From the NCBI RefSeq assembly GCF_000427905.1, contig NZ_ATYX01000006.1:62001-126000 (forward strand): a stretch of 64,000 nucleotides of DNA, written 5' to 3'. Shown piece by piece: positions 9,380 through 18,031 of this stretch; position 1 is the stretch's first letter; each line of letters starts with the position of its first letter. Both the position numbers and the translations under genes were made by a program. A model generated the notes under the pieces. That model did not search any database. It worked only from the letters and a program-made list of their open reading frames with translations, and was not told where the DNA came from. The DNA is from Thermocrispum agreste DSM 44070. Lineage in GTDB: Bacteria > Actinomycetota > Actinomycetes > Mycobacteriales > Pseudonocardiaceae.

Positions 9380-9766
9380 ATGCGAGTATCACGTCTAGCC
9401 ACAGTTCTGGTCATGCCTGCGCTGCTGCTCGGAGTGCTGCAGCCGGGCGTGAGCGCGGGCCAGCCGCGCGCGAGTCAACTGCATCTCGTCGTCGAGGACG
9501 AAAGTGGTGCCTCGACCGGGGTCGCGCTGGAATGCGACCCGGCAGGCGGCACTCATCCGCGCGCCGACGAGGCGTGCGCCGTCCTGACCGAAACGAACGG
9601 TGATGCGGCCGCCGTCTCGTACTCCGAGGATCCCTGCGTGCTGATCTACCGGCCGGTGCACGCGCGGCTCATCGGCCACTGGCAGGGCAGGGCAGTGCGG
9701 TACGCCGAGACGTTCCCCAACCGGTGCGTGATGCGCACCGAGAAAGGCCCCCTGTTCGATTTCTGA
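9380..9766 (+). CDS. Secreted subtilisin inhibitor-like (SSI family) protein
   Basis: A 128-residue exported serine-protease inhibitor. Residues 1-26 form a signal peptide (positively charged start, VLVMPALLLGVLQ core, VSA cleavage site). The mature part has the four SSI cysteines (C52, C66, C86, C116; expected pairs 52-66 and 86-116), the conserved WQGRAVRYAETF segment and the C-terminal F-D-F. By alignment with Streptomyces SSI the reactive bond lies two residues after C86, giving P1 Leu88 and P1' Ile89, which would favour subtilisin- and chymotrypsin-like proteases. The start is uncertain: ATG 9380 gives a compact signal peptide, while GTG 9368 is in frame with a distant GGAG. A strong terminator follows. 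Confidence 0.88.
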   Translation: MRVSRLATVLVMPALLLGVLQPGVSAGQPRASQLHLVVEDESGASTGVALECDPAGGTHPRADEACAVLTETNGDAAAVSYSEDPCVLIYRPVHARLIGHWQGRAVRYAETFPNRCVMRTEKGPLFDF

Positions 9767-9781
9767 CAGGCCCCGCCCGTT

Positions 9782-9818
9782 GACGCCCCACCAGTGACTC
9801 CCGGGCTGGTGGGGCGTC
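9782..9818 (+). terminator. Strong hairpin after the SSI-like gene
   Basis: A perfect 13-bp stem (GACGCCCCACCAG with its complement) with an 11-nt loop begins 15 bases after the stop codon. It ends 32 bases before the next start, so the next gene must have its own promoter in that small space. Confidence 0.88.
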
Positions 9819-9838
9819 GTCATGACGACCCGCGTTGG

Positions 9839-9844
9839 TAGTTT
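9839..9844 (+). promoter_or_regulatory. -10 element for a leaderless transcript
   Basis: TAGTTT (TANNNT consensus) lies exactly 6 nt before the GTG at 9851 and no Shine-Dalgarno is present, as in leaderless actinobacterial genes. Confidence 0.6.
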
Positions 9845-9850
9845 GAGCAT

Positions 9851-10510
9851 GTGACCGCACTGCGCTTCGAGGACCCGGCACAGCGGGAGAACCTGGCGGC
9901 GTTCGTGGCCCGCGCGGTCCGGCTGGACGCCCAGGTGCCGATCCGGATGCGTGTGCGGCACAACAGCGGCACGGACACCGTCGGCATGGTGGAGGCGTGG
10001 GCGACCACACCGTTCGAGGTCTTGGCGACCAGAGCGGTGCTGGCCGAGCTGACGCCGGCGGACGTGACCGTCAGCGGCAACGAACTGCTCGCGGCCCTCA
10101 CCGTGGCACGGTCCGCCGAGGTCGACCCAGGTCCGGCGCGCGATCTGCTGTGGCGCTCCGAACTGCCGCCCCAAGGCACCTGGCCGATCATCGACGACGT
10201 GCCGGTCTCGGTGATCAGTGACCTCACCGAACGCGGCCTGACCGTGGCCAAGGAGAACGCCGGCCCGATGGGCAACCCGCCCGCATCCCTGCTGGACCAG
10301 CCGGTGCTGACCGTGTCCAACGGCGAGGTCGACCTGAAGGTTCCGATGCGGTGCCTGTTCGCGCTGGCGGGCATGGGATTCACCGGCCAGCAGGACGAGC
10401 ACGCCGACGATGTGGTGCGCGTCCGCGCCAACGAATCCTGGATGCGCATCGACGCCCGCTACGGCGCGGTGGTACGCCGTCGGCACGCCCTGCTGCCACT
10501 GGTCTTCTGA
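9851..10510 (+). CDS. Conserved actinobacterial protein of unknown function
   Basis: A 219-residue soluble protein without signal peptide, membrane segment or cysteine motif that I can tie to a function. Its size and place (between the gdh region and the alpha-glucosidase) match Rv2474c of M. tuberculosis, so it is probably its orthologue; that is inferred from position and length, not alignment. The sequence mixes acidic and hydrophobic stretches (FEDPAQRENLAAFVARAVRLD, RVRANESWMRIDARYGAVV) and looks like two alpha/beta halves. The GTG start lacks a ribosome binding site but has a -10 hexamer 6 nt upstream, so it is likely leaderless. It converges on the alpha-glucosidase gene with a hairpin between. 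Confidence 0.85.
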   Translation: MTALRFEDPAQRENLAAFVARAVRLDAQVPIRMRVRHNSGTDTVGMVEAWATTPFEVLATRAVLAELTPADVTVSGNELLAALTVARSAEVDPGPARDLLWRSELPPQGTWPIIDDVPVSVISDLTERGLTVAKENAGPMGNPPASLLDQPVLTVSNGEVDLKVPMRCLFALAGMGFTGQQDEHADDVVRVRANESWMRIDARYGAVVRRRHALLPLVF

Positions 10511-10526
10511 GCCATGCCCGGCACGG

Positions 10527-10548
10527 AAGGCGCGTGAGTCAGCGCCTT
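10527..10548. terminator. Hairpin between convergent genes
   Basis: A 7-bp stem AAGGCGC/GCGCCTT with an 8-nt loop lies 16 bases after the stop of the plus-strand gene and 50 bases past the stop of the minus-strand alpha-glucosidase, so it may serve both. Confidence 0.55.
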
Positions 10549-10598
10549 GACAACCGAGCACGCCTCACGTCGGTCCGGCCGGGCCCCGGTCGAAGCGC

Positions 10599-12152
10599 CT
10601 AGACCAGCCAGGCCGCCGCGTTGGGCTGCAGTTTGCCGTCCTGTACCTGCGAGCTGGCCAGCAGTACTTCGCCGGGCGGCAGGTCCACCGGTGCGTCCGA
10701 GGAGTTCAGCACGCACCGCAACCCGCCCTCTCTGCGCATGACGAAGCACCCCGGGGGAGCGTCTTCCCAGCTCACCGTGTCCCCGGACATCGCGGGGTGG
10801 GTCTTGCGCAACCGCAACGCGTCCCGGTAGAGCCACAGCGTCGACGACCGGTCGGCCTCCTGCTTCTCCACCGTGCGGTCGGCCCACTCGACGGGCATGG
10901 GCAGCCACGTCCGCTGTCCGGTGGTGAAGCCGAACGGCGGCATGTCACCGGACCACGGCAGCGGGATGCGCGCGACGTCGCGGGAGCCCTGCATGTCCGA
11001 CGTGCCGCCCGGGTCGGTGCTCTGCTCTTCGGTCAGCGGGCCGTTGGGCAGGCCGAGCTCTTCGCCGTTGTACAGGTAGACCACGCCGGGCAGGGCCAGC
11101 TCCACCAGCGCCATGGCGCGTGCCCTGGCCAGCCCAATCTCACCGTCGCCGTACCTGCTGACCTGCCGCCACACGTCGTGATTGCTCAACGTCCACGTGG
11201 GCGGGGCACCGACGCTCAGCGGCGCCGCCAGCGAGCGGTCGATCGCGGCACGCAGCTTGTCGGCGTCGAACTCGGTGAGCGCCAGTCGGAAGTCGAAACC
11301 CAGGTGCAGCCGGCCGGGCGCGATGTACTGGCTCATCTGCTCGTCGTCGAACGTCCAGACCTCGCCGATGGCAGCCGTTCCCGGGTACTCGTCGAGCACC
11401 CGGCGGATGCCCTCGTGCAGTTCCAGAACGCCCTCGTTGTTCAGCCGCGGGTCGTAGTAGTTGGCATGCTCCACCACGTTGAACATCGCCCGCGGGTCCA
11501 TGTCCGGCAGGTCGGCGGGCTTGGCCATGCCGTGCGCCACGTCGATCCGGAAGCCGTCCACCCCGCGGTCCAGCCAGAACCGCAACGTCCGGTGGAAGTC
11601 GGCGACCACTTCCGGATTGCTCCAGTTCAGATCCGGCTGCTCCGGCGTGAACAGGTGCAGGTACCACTGCCCGTCGGCGACCCGGGTCCACGCCGGGCCC
11701 TTGAAGCAGCTCTGCCAGTTGTTCGGCGGCTCGTCACCGTCGGGACCCTTGCCGTCGCGGAACCAGTACCTGGCCCGCTCCGGACTGCCCGGCGGGGAGG
11801 CCAGAGCGGCTTGGAACCACGGGTGCTGCGAGCTGGTGTGGTTCGGCACCACGTCCACGGTGACCTTGATGCCTCGCGCGTGCGCGTCGGCCAGCAATCG
11901 GTCGAACGTGGCCAGGTCCCCGAACAGCGGATCGACGTCGCGTGGATCTGCCACGTCGTAGCCGTTGTCCACCATGGGGGACGGGTAGAACGGTGTCAGC
12001 CACACCGCGTCGACGCCGAGATCCTTCAGGTAGTCCAGCCTGCTGCGAATGCCCTCGAGATCTCCCACGCCGTCACCGTTGCTGTCGGCGAACGAGCGGA
12101 CGTAGATCTGGTAGACGGTGGCGGTGCGCCACCAGTCGAGCGCCTCGGTCAC
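10599..12152 (-). CDS. aglA: Alpha-glucosidase / oligo-1,6-glucosidase, GH13 family
   Basis: A 517-residue cytoplasmic glycoside hydrolase acting on alpha-glucosides such as maltose, isomaltose or trehalose-derived glucosides. The four GH13 regions are visible: DVVPNHTS (about 100-107), GFRIDVAHG with nucleophile D204, AIGEVW with acid/base E264, and SNHD with D326. No signal peptide is seen. The GTG start is set by a GTGA overlap with the stop of the globin gene; a longer frame upstream would run inside the globin gene. It is the last gene of the mscS-globin-aglA unit and matches the Rv2471/Rv2470 pair in order, although there the strands differ from gene to gene. The exact substrate cannot be told from sequence. 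Confidence 0.93.
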   Translation of the reverse strand: MTEALDWWRTATVYQIYVRSFADSNGDGVGDLEGIRSRLDYLKDLGVDAVWLTPFYPSPMVDNGYDVADPRDVDPLFGDLATFDRLLADAHARGIKVTVDVVPNHTSSQHPWFQAALASPPGSPERARYWFRDGKGPDGDEPPNNWQSCFKGPAWTRVADGQWYLHLFTPEQPDLNWSNPEVVADFHRTLRFWLDRGVDGFRIDVAHGMAKPADLPDMDPRAMFNVVEHANYYDPRLNNEGVLELHEGIRRVLDEYPGTAAIGEVWTFDDEQMSQYIAPGRLHLGFDFRLALTEFDADKLRAAIDRSLAAPLSVGAPPTWTLSNHDVWRQVSRYGDGEIGLARARAMALVELALPGVVYLYNGEELGLPNGPLTEEQSTDPGGTSDMQGSRDVARIPLPWSGDMPPFGFTTGQRTWLPMPVEWADRTVEKQEADRSSTLWLYRDALRLRKTHPAMSGDTVSWEDAPPGCFVMRREGGLRCVLNSSDAPVDLPPGEVLLASSQVQDGKLQPNAAAWLV

Positions 12153-12550
12153 ATCCACGAGTTCATCATGCTGTTGGCGGCCATTTCCAGGTACTGCCAC
12201 AACTGGGTCCGGTACGGCTCTTCGATGCCGCTCTCGTCCACCGCCACCCGCATGCAGCGCAGCCACGCGTCCCGTTCGATCGGGCCGATCTTGTAGGGCG
12301 CGTGCCGCATCCGCAGCCGTGGGTGGCCGCGCCGGTCGGAATAGGTGTGCGGGCCGCCCCAGTACTGCATGAGGAACAGCCGCAGCCGCTCCTCCGCCGG
12401 GCCCAGGTCCTCCTCCGGGTACAGCGGCCGCAGCACCTCGTCCTCGGCGACTTCCTGGTAGAAGCGGGCGACGAGCTTGCGGAAGGTCTCCTCGCCACCG
12501 ACCGCTTCGTAGAACGTCTGCTGCTCCTGCTGCTCGGTCACGCCGTCCAT
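12149..12550 (-). CDS. glbO: Truncated hemoglobin, group II (trHbO type)
   Basis: A 133-residue 2-over-2 globin that binds heme and O2/NO. The proximal histidine is in [11 protein letters not shown], the invariant group II tryptophan G8 in ERDAWLRCM, and tyrosines occur at the B10 (ARFYQEV) and CD1 (PLYPEEDL) positions, as in M. tuberculosis HbO. It begins 4 nt after the mscS stop and its stop overlaps the aglA start by 4 nt, so the three genes are translationally coupled. Proposed roles in the family are oxygen supply to terminal oxidases and NO/peroxide detoxification. Confidence 0.95.
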   Translation of the reverse strand: MDGVTEQQEQQTFYEAVGGEETFRKLVARFYQEVAEDEVLRPLYPEEDLGPAEERLRLFLMQYWGGPHTYSDRRGHPRLRMRHAPYKIGPIERDAWLRCMRVAVDESGIEEPYRTQLWQYLEMAANSMMNSWM

Positions 12551-12554
12551 CCTG

Positions 12555-13571
12555 TCACTTCTGCTTGCCGTCGCTGCGCGGCACCAACAGCCGGTACGAC
12601 GGGGTCTCGAACCCGGCGTCGGTGAGTGCGGTGGTGATGCGTGCCCGCAACGCGCGCTCGACCGCGTACTGCCTGCCCGCTTTCACCTTCACCGTCAGAC
12701 GCAGCGTGATGCCTTCCGCCGTGATGGAGTTCACACCGAGCAGGTTCGGTGGTTCCAGTACGTCGGCCGAGATGGGTTCCTCGGCGGTGACCTCGGTGGC
12801 CACGTCCTGCATGATCCGGCTGGCCCGGTCGATGTCCGACCCCGGTGCGAGCAGCATGTCCACCACGGCGTTGGCGTGCCCCTGGCTGGAGTTGCCGACC
12901 CGCAGGATCTCGCCGTTGCGGACGTACCACACGGTGCCGTTGATGTCCCGCAGCGTGGTGATGCGCAGGCCGACCGACTCGACCACGCCACTGGCGTCGC
13001 CGAGGTCGACGATGTCGCCCACCCCGTACTGGTCCTCGGCCATCATGAACAGGCCGGACAGGAAGTCCTTGACCAGGTTCTGCGCACCGAAGCCGAGTGC
13101 CACGCCCGCGATCCCCGCCGAGGCCAGGATCGGCGCGAGGTTGACGCCCAGCACCGACAGGATCTGCATCACCGCGATGCTGAAGATGAGGAACGACGCC
13201 ACCGACTTCAGCACCGAGCCGATCGTCTTGGCGCGCTGCCTGCGCCGTTCCATCAGGGTGGAGTTCAGCAGGTTCGGCGCCTTCTCCTTCAACGGCCGCA
13301 GCAGTGCAGGCCGCTTCTGGTCGTCGCCTGCTGCGGAGGGCAGCCGGGTGAGCCGGTCGATCAGCCGGTGGATCAGCCATCGCACCAGGAGCGCGACGAC
13401 GATCGTCAGCACGATCGCCAGTGGTTTGGCCACCAGCCACTCCGCCGAGCCGGCCAGCCAGCTGTTGCCGGTCAGGTGCCACACCTGCTGACACCACGAA
13501 CCGGCGTCCGCAACGCACTCCGGCGGCTCGTTGAGATCGAGCTGAACCACGGCCGTGACCGCTCCCTTCAT
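12555..13571 (-). CDS. Small-conductance mechanosensitive channel, MscS family
   Basis: A 338-residue inner-membrane channel that opens under membrane tension to release solutes after osmotic downshift. Membrane segments lie at about 46-66, 122-145 and 147-172. The last has the glycine/alanine-rich pore helix [17 protein letters not shown] characteristic of MscS TM3. A beta domain ([22 protein letters not shown]) and a C-terminal alpha/beta domain follow. It is first in a minus-strand operon with a globin and an alpha-glucosidase; the functional reason for this grouping is not evident. The start ATG is about 155 bp from the divergent HNH gene start, so the promoters share that gap. Confidence 0.92.
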   Translation of the reverse strand: MKGAVTAVVQLDLNEPPECVADAGSWCQQVWHLTGNSWLAGSAEWLVAKPLAIVLTIVVALLVRWLIHRLIDRLTRLPSAAGDDQKRPALLRPLKEKAPNLLNSTLMERRRQRAKTIGSVLKSVASFLIFSIAVMQILSVLGVNLAPILASAGIAGVALGFGAQNLVKDFLSGLFMMAEDQYGVGDIVDLGDASGVVESVGLRITTLRDINGTVWYVRNGEILRVGNSSQGHANAVVDMLLAPGSDIDRASRIMQDVATEVTAEEPISADVLEPPNLLGVNSITAEGITLRLTVKVKAGRQYAVERALRARITTALTDAGFETPSYRLLVPRSDGKQK

Positions 13572-13726
13572 GCCACGTTCATTGTCTCGTTCATTCCATC
13601 GTCCACACTCGTGCCGCGGCCGCTGTCACGTAACACGTCGCAAAAGAGACGTGCGTTTCTGCTCAAGACATGGTCGACTAGGCGTGGACAGCACGGACTA
13701 TGCCTGCACGGTACGGAGGTAGTCGA

Positions 13727-14380
13727 GTGCCGAAGTCAGAGACGATCCCCATACCAGGGGCCACCCGTTCCTCGGGTGGCGGTCCATCCCGGCGCCAGGC
13801 GAGGCGGCACAAGGAGGGCCACCATACCAACGGAGACGCCTCGCCATCGAGCCGATTACGCCAGCACTGGACGCGTACCCGCGTGCTTCTGCTGAATGCC
13901 ACGTTCGAGCCACTGACCGCGTTGCCGCTGCGCCGAGCCATCGTGATGCTCGTCTGCGGCAAGGCCGAGGTGGTTCACGGGCACCCGTCCGGGATGGTGC
14001 TGCACTCGGCTTCGGCCACAGTGCCGCTGCCGTCGGTCATCAGGTTGAACAACTACGTGCGGGTACCTTACCGGGCCAAAGTCCCGCTCACGCGCGCGGC
14101 CCTGATGCACCGGGACGGCTACCGCTGCGCCTACTGCGGCGGCCGGGCGGAGACCATCGACCACATCGTGCCCAAGAGCCGCGGCGGCAAGCACAGCTGG
14201 TTGAACTGCGTGGCCAGCTGCGCCAGGTGCAACCACCGCAAGGCCGACCGGTTGCTGTCCGAGCTCGGCTGGTCGTTGCGGGTCGAGCCGGTCGCACCGC
14301 GCGGACCGCACTGGCGGTTGCTCGCCGAAGTGGAACACGCCGCCCCGGAGTGGCGGCTGTACCTCGGCTCGGTCGCCTAG
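13727..14380 (+). CDS. HNH endonuclease-domain protein
   Basis: A 217-residue protein with a C-terminal HNH nuclease fold: CAYCGG, then TIDHIVPKSRGGKHSWLNCV and CARCNHRKADR, giving the CxxC...DH...N...CxxC...K pattern with a structural zinc and His-Asn-His-type site. An N-terminal basic, low-complexity tail of about 45 residues precedes a conserved segment VLLLNATFEPLTALPLRRA. The GTG start at 13727 is chosen because GGAGG (13715-13719) lies 7 nt upstream; a longer frame from 13700 would place this site inside the gene. The orthologue in the syntenic position is Rv2469c. The single-copy setting and conservation suggest a cellular role rather than a mobile-element nuclease, but the substrate is unknown. 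Confidence 0.9.
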   Translation: MPKSETIPIPGATRSSGGGPSRRQARRHKEGHHTNGDASPSSRLRQHWTRTRVLLLNATFEPLTALPLRRAIVMLVCGKAEVVHGHPSGMVLHSASATVPLPSVIRLNNYVRVPYRAKVPLTRAALMHRDGYRCAYCGGRAETIDHIVPKSRGGKHSWLNCVASCARCNHRKADRLLSELGWSLRVEPVAPRGPHWRLLAEVEHAAPEWRLYLGSVA

Positions 14381-14439
14381 CGGAGGGACCCAGGACACGT
14401 CGACGCTCGGCGCGGTCGGTGGGCCGAAACCGGATCGGC

Positions 14440-14445
14440 TACCCT
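14440..14445 (+). promoter_or_regulatory. -10 element for a leaderless transcript
   Basis: TACCCT is placed 6 nt before the GTG at 14452; no Shine-Dalgarno is visible. Confidence 0.6.
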
Positions 14446-14451
14446 GCACGC

Positions 14452-14694
14452 GTGAGCGTGATGGAGACGATCCTGATCTTCGCGGCGATCCCTGCCGCCA
14501 TCTGCGCCGTCATCGGCCTGCTGACCATGCGGTCGAAGCTGACCGGTCGCAAGCGTTACCGCCCTGGCCAGGACTGGGACTTCCCGCCGCAGTGGTGGAG
14601 TGCCCACCCCGGCGTGCTGCCGCCGGCCCCGGAGGGCCTCGACGAATTCGATCCCGACCGTATGACCGTGGGAGGTGCCCGTGGCAGCTGGTGA
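14452..14694 (+). CDS. Small single-span membrane protein
   Basis: An 80-residue protein with one N-terminal transmembrane segment (ILIFAAIPAAICAVIGLLTM, about 7-26) followed by a basic stop-transfer stretch (RSKLTGRKRYR) and a Trp/Pro-rich cytoplasmic tail (WDFPPQWWSAHPGVLPP). The family function is unknown; a small gene in the same place in M. tuberculosis is Rv2468A. Its stop codon lies 14 nt inside the next gene, so the two are coupled. The GTG start is supported by the leaderless -10 hexamer; an ATG at 14461 is possible. Confidence 0.82.
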   Translation: MSVMETILIFAAIPAAICAVIGLLTMRSKLTGRKRYRPGQDWDFPPQWWSAHPGVLPPAPEGLDEFDPDRMTVGGARGSW

Positions 14695-15160
14695 GGTCAC
14701 GTTCCCGAAGGTCGACCCGAGCACGCTGGAGCCCGGCGCCGCGATCACGCTCAGCGGCCGGGTCTCCGCCGCCAAGCCGTACGAGCCCGCCGAGCCCGAT
14801 CACCCGTTCACCCCGGCCCAGCTCGACCGCCTGGACGAGGCGCTGACCCTGGCCAGCCGGGACACCGGGCTGCTCTTCACCATCTACCTGGGCAAGCTCG
14901 GCGAGGACAGCCGGGCGGAGGCCGAGCAGCTGCTGCGCCGGCTCGGCAAGGACGCCCCGCGTGCGGTGCTGATCGCCGTCTCGCCGGGGGAGCGGGTGCT
15001 CGAGCTGGTCACCGGCGAGGTGGCCTCGGCCAGGTTGCCCGCCCGTGCGTGCAAGCTCGCGGTGATGAACATGGTCGCCTCGTTCAAGGAGGGCGACTTG
15101 GTCGGCGGGCTGATCAACGGCCTGCGCATGCTGGACGAGCAGGCGGGTCACATTCGCTGA
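14681..15160 (+). CDS. DUF5130-family protein
   Basis: A 159-residue soluble protein resembling the actinobacterial DUF5130 family (Rv2468c-like), a TPM-fold relative. It has an N-terminal extended segment followed by FTPAQLDRLDEALTLASRDTGLLFTIYLGKLGEDSRAEAE and a hydrophobic core APRAVLIAVSPGERVLELVTG. No function is established. GTG 14681 is preferred because GGAGG (14671-14675) lies 5 nt upstream; the alternative GTG at 14675 overlaps that site. It overlaps the upstream membrane-protein gene, which suggests the two products work together at the membrane. Confidence 0.85.
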   Translation: MAAGEVTFPKVDPSTLEPGAAITLSGRVSAAKPYEPAEPDHPFTPAQLDRLDEALTLASRDTGLLFTIYLGKLGEDSRAEAEQLLRRLGKDAPRAVLIAVSPGERVLELVTGEVASARLPARACKLAVMNMVASFKEGDLVGGLINGLRMLDEQAGHIR

Positions 15161-15256
15161 CCGCAGGTACCGGGCGGCCACTGGCGGCTGCCCGGCCGTG
15201 TCGGCGGTGACCTGCCGGAGGATCGTTTCGCACGCCCGCAGACCATGGGAAACGTC

Positions 15257-15292
15257 AGCGCCGGGCCCGGTCGTGCTGCCGGGCCCGGCGCT
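15257..15292. terminator. Bidirectional terminator between convergent genes
   Basis: A perfect 14-bp stem (AGCGCCGGGCCCGG and complement) with an 8-nt loop is followed on the plus strand by TTGTCGTT. It serves the DUF5130 gene and, in reverse, pepN. Confidence 0.88.
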
Positions 15293-15303
15293 TTGTCGTT
15301 GGC

Positions 15304-17862
15304 TCAGCCGCGGTCGCAGTCGCGTGCGGCCAGCGCCCGCACGACGGTCGCGCGTCCCTCGGTCACCAGCCTCCGCAACGCGGGCGGCCGCTCCTCGGAC
15401 AGCCAGGCGTCCGCGGCGGCCACGGTCGAGTCCTCCACCGCCCACGTCGGGAACAGCCCGTTGACCACCGCCTGCGCCCGCTCCGGGCTGCGCCGGCGCC
15501 AGACGTCGTCCACCACGGCGAAGTACTGCTTGACGTACTCGGCCAGCAGGTGCTTCTGCCCCGGATGGCTGAACCCGGCGATGATCGCGTCGTTGATGGC
15601 GTTCGGCAGCTCGTCGTCGTACACCGCGCGCTCCCACGCCTCGGCTTTCGCCGCCGCCGTGGGCCGTAGTGCCAGCGCCCGCTCGGCGTGACGTTTGCCG
15701 GTCGCGGTGTTGTCCCGCTCCAGTTCGGCGTCGATCTCCGCCTTGTCCGCCCTGCCGTGCGCCACCAGCGCGTGCAGCAGCCGCCAGCGCAGGTCGGTGT
15801 CGACGGTCAAGCCCTGCAGCGTCTGCGACCCGTCACGCCAGGCTGCCAGCACGTCCAGCGTCTCGGCGTCCAGCACCGAGCCGGTCAGCGCGTTGACGAA
15901 GGCCAGCTGGTGGTCCGAGCCGGGCTCGGCGTTGCGCGCCATGTCGAGCACCGCGGCGGTGAACGCTGGCCAGCCTTCCTTGGCGGCCCACTCCTGGTCG
16001 GCGTAGGAGGACAGCGCCGTCTGGGCCTGCAGCAACACTCGCTGCACCACACCCACCTCGGTCTCCGCGGGCAAGCCGCGGCAGGCCAGCGCGACGAAGT
16101 CACGCGCCTTGAACTCGGCATCCCTGGTCATCTCCCAGGCGGCCGACCAGCACAGGGTGCGTGGCAGCGGCTCGGCGATGTCGCCGATGCGCTCGACGAG
16201 CGTCTGCAGCGAATCCGGGTCCAGCCGCAGCGCGCAGTAGGTCAGGTCGTCGTCGTTGACCAGCACCAGTTTGCCGCGCGGCACACCGGCGAGCTCCTCC
16301 ACGGTGGTGGACTCGCCGTCGATGTCCAGCTCGACCCGGTGGGTGCGCACCAGCTTGCCGTCCACGTCGTCGTAGATGCCGACGGCGATCCGGTGCGTGC
16401 GCAGCTCGCCCTTGCCCGGCTTGGCGCCGCCCTGCTTGACCGCGAACCAGGTGAACTTGCCCTCCTCGTCGACTTCGAACGACGGACGCAGCTCGTTCAG
16501 GCCGGTGGTCTCCAGCCACTGCGCGCTCCACCACGACAGGTCGCGGCCGGACGCTTCCTCCAGCGCGGCCAGCAGGTCCGCCAGCGTGGCGTTCTGCCAG
16601 GCGTGCCTGGCGAAGTAGACCTTGAGCCCGGCCAGGAAGTTCTCCAGCCCCACGTAGGCGACCAGCTGCTTGAGCACCGACGCGCCCTTGGCGTAGGTGA
16701 TGCCGTCGAAGTTCACCTCGACCGCTTGCACGTCCGGGATGTCGGCGGCAACCGGGTGGGTGGACGGCAGCTGGTCCTGCCGGTAGGCCCACGACTTCTC
16801 GATGTTGGCGAACGACGTCCAGGCGTGCTTGTACTCGGTGGCCTCGGCCTGCGCCAGCACGGACGCGAACGTGGCGAACGACTCGTTCAGCCACAAATCG
16901 TCCCACCAGCGCATGGTGACCAGGTCACCGAACCACATGTGGGCCATTTCGTGCAGCAGCGTCTCGCACCGCCGCTCGTAGGAGTAGCGGGTGACCCGGC
17001 TGCGGAAGACGTAGTCCTCCAGGAACGTCACCGCGCCCGCGTTCTCCATCGCGCCGGCGTTGAACTCCGGCACGAACAGCTGGTCGTACTTCTTGAACGG
17101 GTACGGCACGCCGAAATTGCGGTGGTAGAAGTCGAAACCCTGCTTGGTCTCGGTGAACAGCCGGTCGGCGTCCATGTACTCGGCGAGTGACGCACGGCAG
17201 TAGATGCCCAGCGGGATCGTCTTGTGCTCGTCGCGGTACTCGTCACGCCATTCCGCGTACGGGCCGGCGACGAGCGCGACCAGGTAGGTGGAGATCTTCT
17301 CGGTGGGCTCGAACTCGTGCCGGATCGCGCCTTCCGGGGTCTCGGAGGTGGTCCTGACCGGGGCGTTGGACACCACCTTCCAGCCCCGCGGCGCGATCAC
17401 CGTCAGCCGGTAGACGCCTTTGATGTCGGGCTGGTCGAAACAGGCGAACATCCGCTTGGCGTCGGCCGTTTCGAACTGCGAGTACAGGTACACGTTGCCG
17501 TCGACCGGGTCGACGAACCGGTGCAGGCCCTCGCCGGTGTTCATGTACCGGCAGTCGGCGTCCACGGTGACCGTGTTCTGCTCGGCGAGCTCGGGCAGTG
17601 CGATGCCGCGTTCCTCGTCGTAGCCGGAGACGTCCAGCTGCGTGCCGTTGAAAGTCGCCGATCGCACCTGTTCAGCCACGATGTCGACCCACAAGGGTCC
17701 GTTCCCGCGAGCCGAGAAGGTCAGCGTGGTGATCGAGCGGAACGTGCGTTCGCCCGGCCTGCCTGCTCCGTCGGTCAGGTCCAGTTCGATGTCGTACTCG
17801 GCGTCGCCGACAAGGGCGGCGCGGCTTCGGGCTTCCTCACGAGTCAAGTTGGGGGCGACCAC
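15304..17862 (-). CDS. pepN: Aminopeptidase N (M1 zinc metallopeptidase)
   Basis: An 852-residue cytoplasmic peptidase that removes N-terminal residues from peptides. The exopeptidase motif GAMENAGAV lies near residue 270 and the zinc site is HEMAH (H304, E305, H308) with E327 in WLNESF. The catalytic tyrosine is probably in DGITYAKGASVL. The GTG start at 17862 is chosen because GAGGTG sits 4 nt upstream and the product then begins like known actinobacterial PepN (PNLTREEARSRAALV); the frame is open 71 codons further upstream but those codons overlap the divergent promoter. The orthologue is Rv2467, again next to the mycoredoxin-like gene. Confidence 0.96.
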   Translation of the reverse strand: MVAPNLTREEARSRAALVGDAEYDIELDLTDGAGRPGERTFRSITTLTFSARGNGPLWVDIVAEQVRSATFNGTQLDVSGYDEERGIALPELAEQNTVTVDADCRYMNTGEGLHRFVDPVDGNVYLYSQFETADAKRMFACFDQPDIKGVYRLTVIAPRGWKVVSNAPVRTTSETPEGAIRHEFEPTEKISTYLVALVAGPYAEWRDEYRDEHKTIPLGIYCRASLAEYMDADRLFTETKQGFDFYHRNFGVPYPFKKYDQLFVPEFNAGAMENAGAVTFLEDYVFRSRVTRYSYERRCETLLHEMAHMWFGDLVTMRWWDDLWLNESFATFASVLAQAEATEYKHAWTSFANIEKSWAYRQDQLPSTHPVAADIPDVQAVEVNFDGITYAKGASVLKQLVAYVGLENFLAGLKVYFARHAWQNATLADLLAALEEASGRDLSWWSAQWLETTGLNELRPSFEVDEEGKFTWFAVKQGGAKPGKGELRTHRIAVGIYDDVDGKLVRTHRVELDIDGESTTVEELAGVPRGKLVLVNDDDLTYCALRLDPDSLQTLVERIGDIAEPLPRTLCWSAAWEMTRDAEFKARDFVALACRGLPAETEVGVVQRVLLQAQTALSSYADQEWAAKEGWPAFTAAVLDMARNAEPGSDHQLAFVNALTGSVLDAETLDVLAAWRDGSQTLQGLTVDTDLRWRLLHALVAHGRADKAEIDAELERDNTATGKRHAERALALRPTAAAKAEAWERAVYDDELPNAINDAIIAGFSHPGQKHLLAEYVKQYFAVVDDVWRRRSPERAQAVVNGLFPTWAVEDSTVAAADAWLSEERPPALRRLVTEGRATVVRALAARDCDRG

Positions 17863-17956
17863 AAAGCACCTCGGTAGTTTGCGCGAAGGAAGGTTGGGAT
17901 CCAGCAGCATCCAATCACGGATGTCCGACACAGTGACGGGTGTCGCCGCAGGTGGT

Positions 17957-17984
17957 GGGAACAACGTCGCCACTGTCGTGGTTG
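17957..17984 (+). promoter_or_regulatory. Putative SigH/SigR-type (thiol-oxidative stress ECF sigma) promoter
   Basis: GGGAAC at 17957-17962, an 18-nt spacer and GTTG at 17981-17984 match the GGAAC/T-N18-GTT consensus of Streptomyces SigR and mycobacterial SigH. It lies about 50 nt upstream of the ATG of the DsbA-like gene and points towards it. In M. tuberculosis the orthologue Rv2466c belongs to the SigH regulon, which supports the call. Confidence 0.7.
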
Positions 17985-18031
17985 GGCATGCGTGAAACGG
18001 ATTTTCCTGACCGACCGGCAAGGAGTTGTCG

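Noticed and set aside
10797-12296. A 499-codon plus-strand frame opposite the alpha-glucosidase
   Set aside because: Val/Arg/Gln/His-rich antisense shadow of a gene with all four GH13 motifs.
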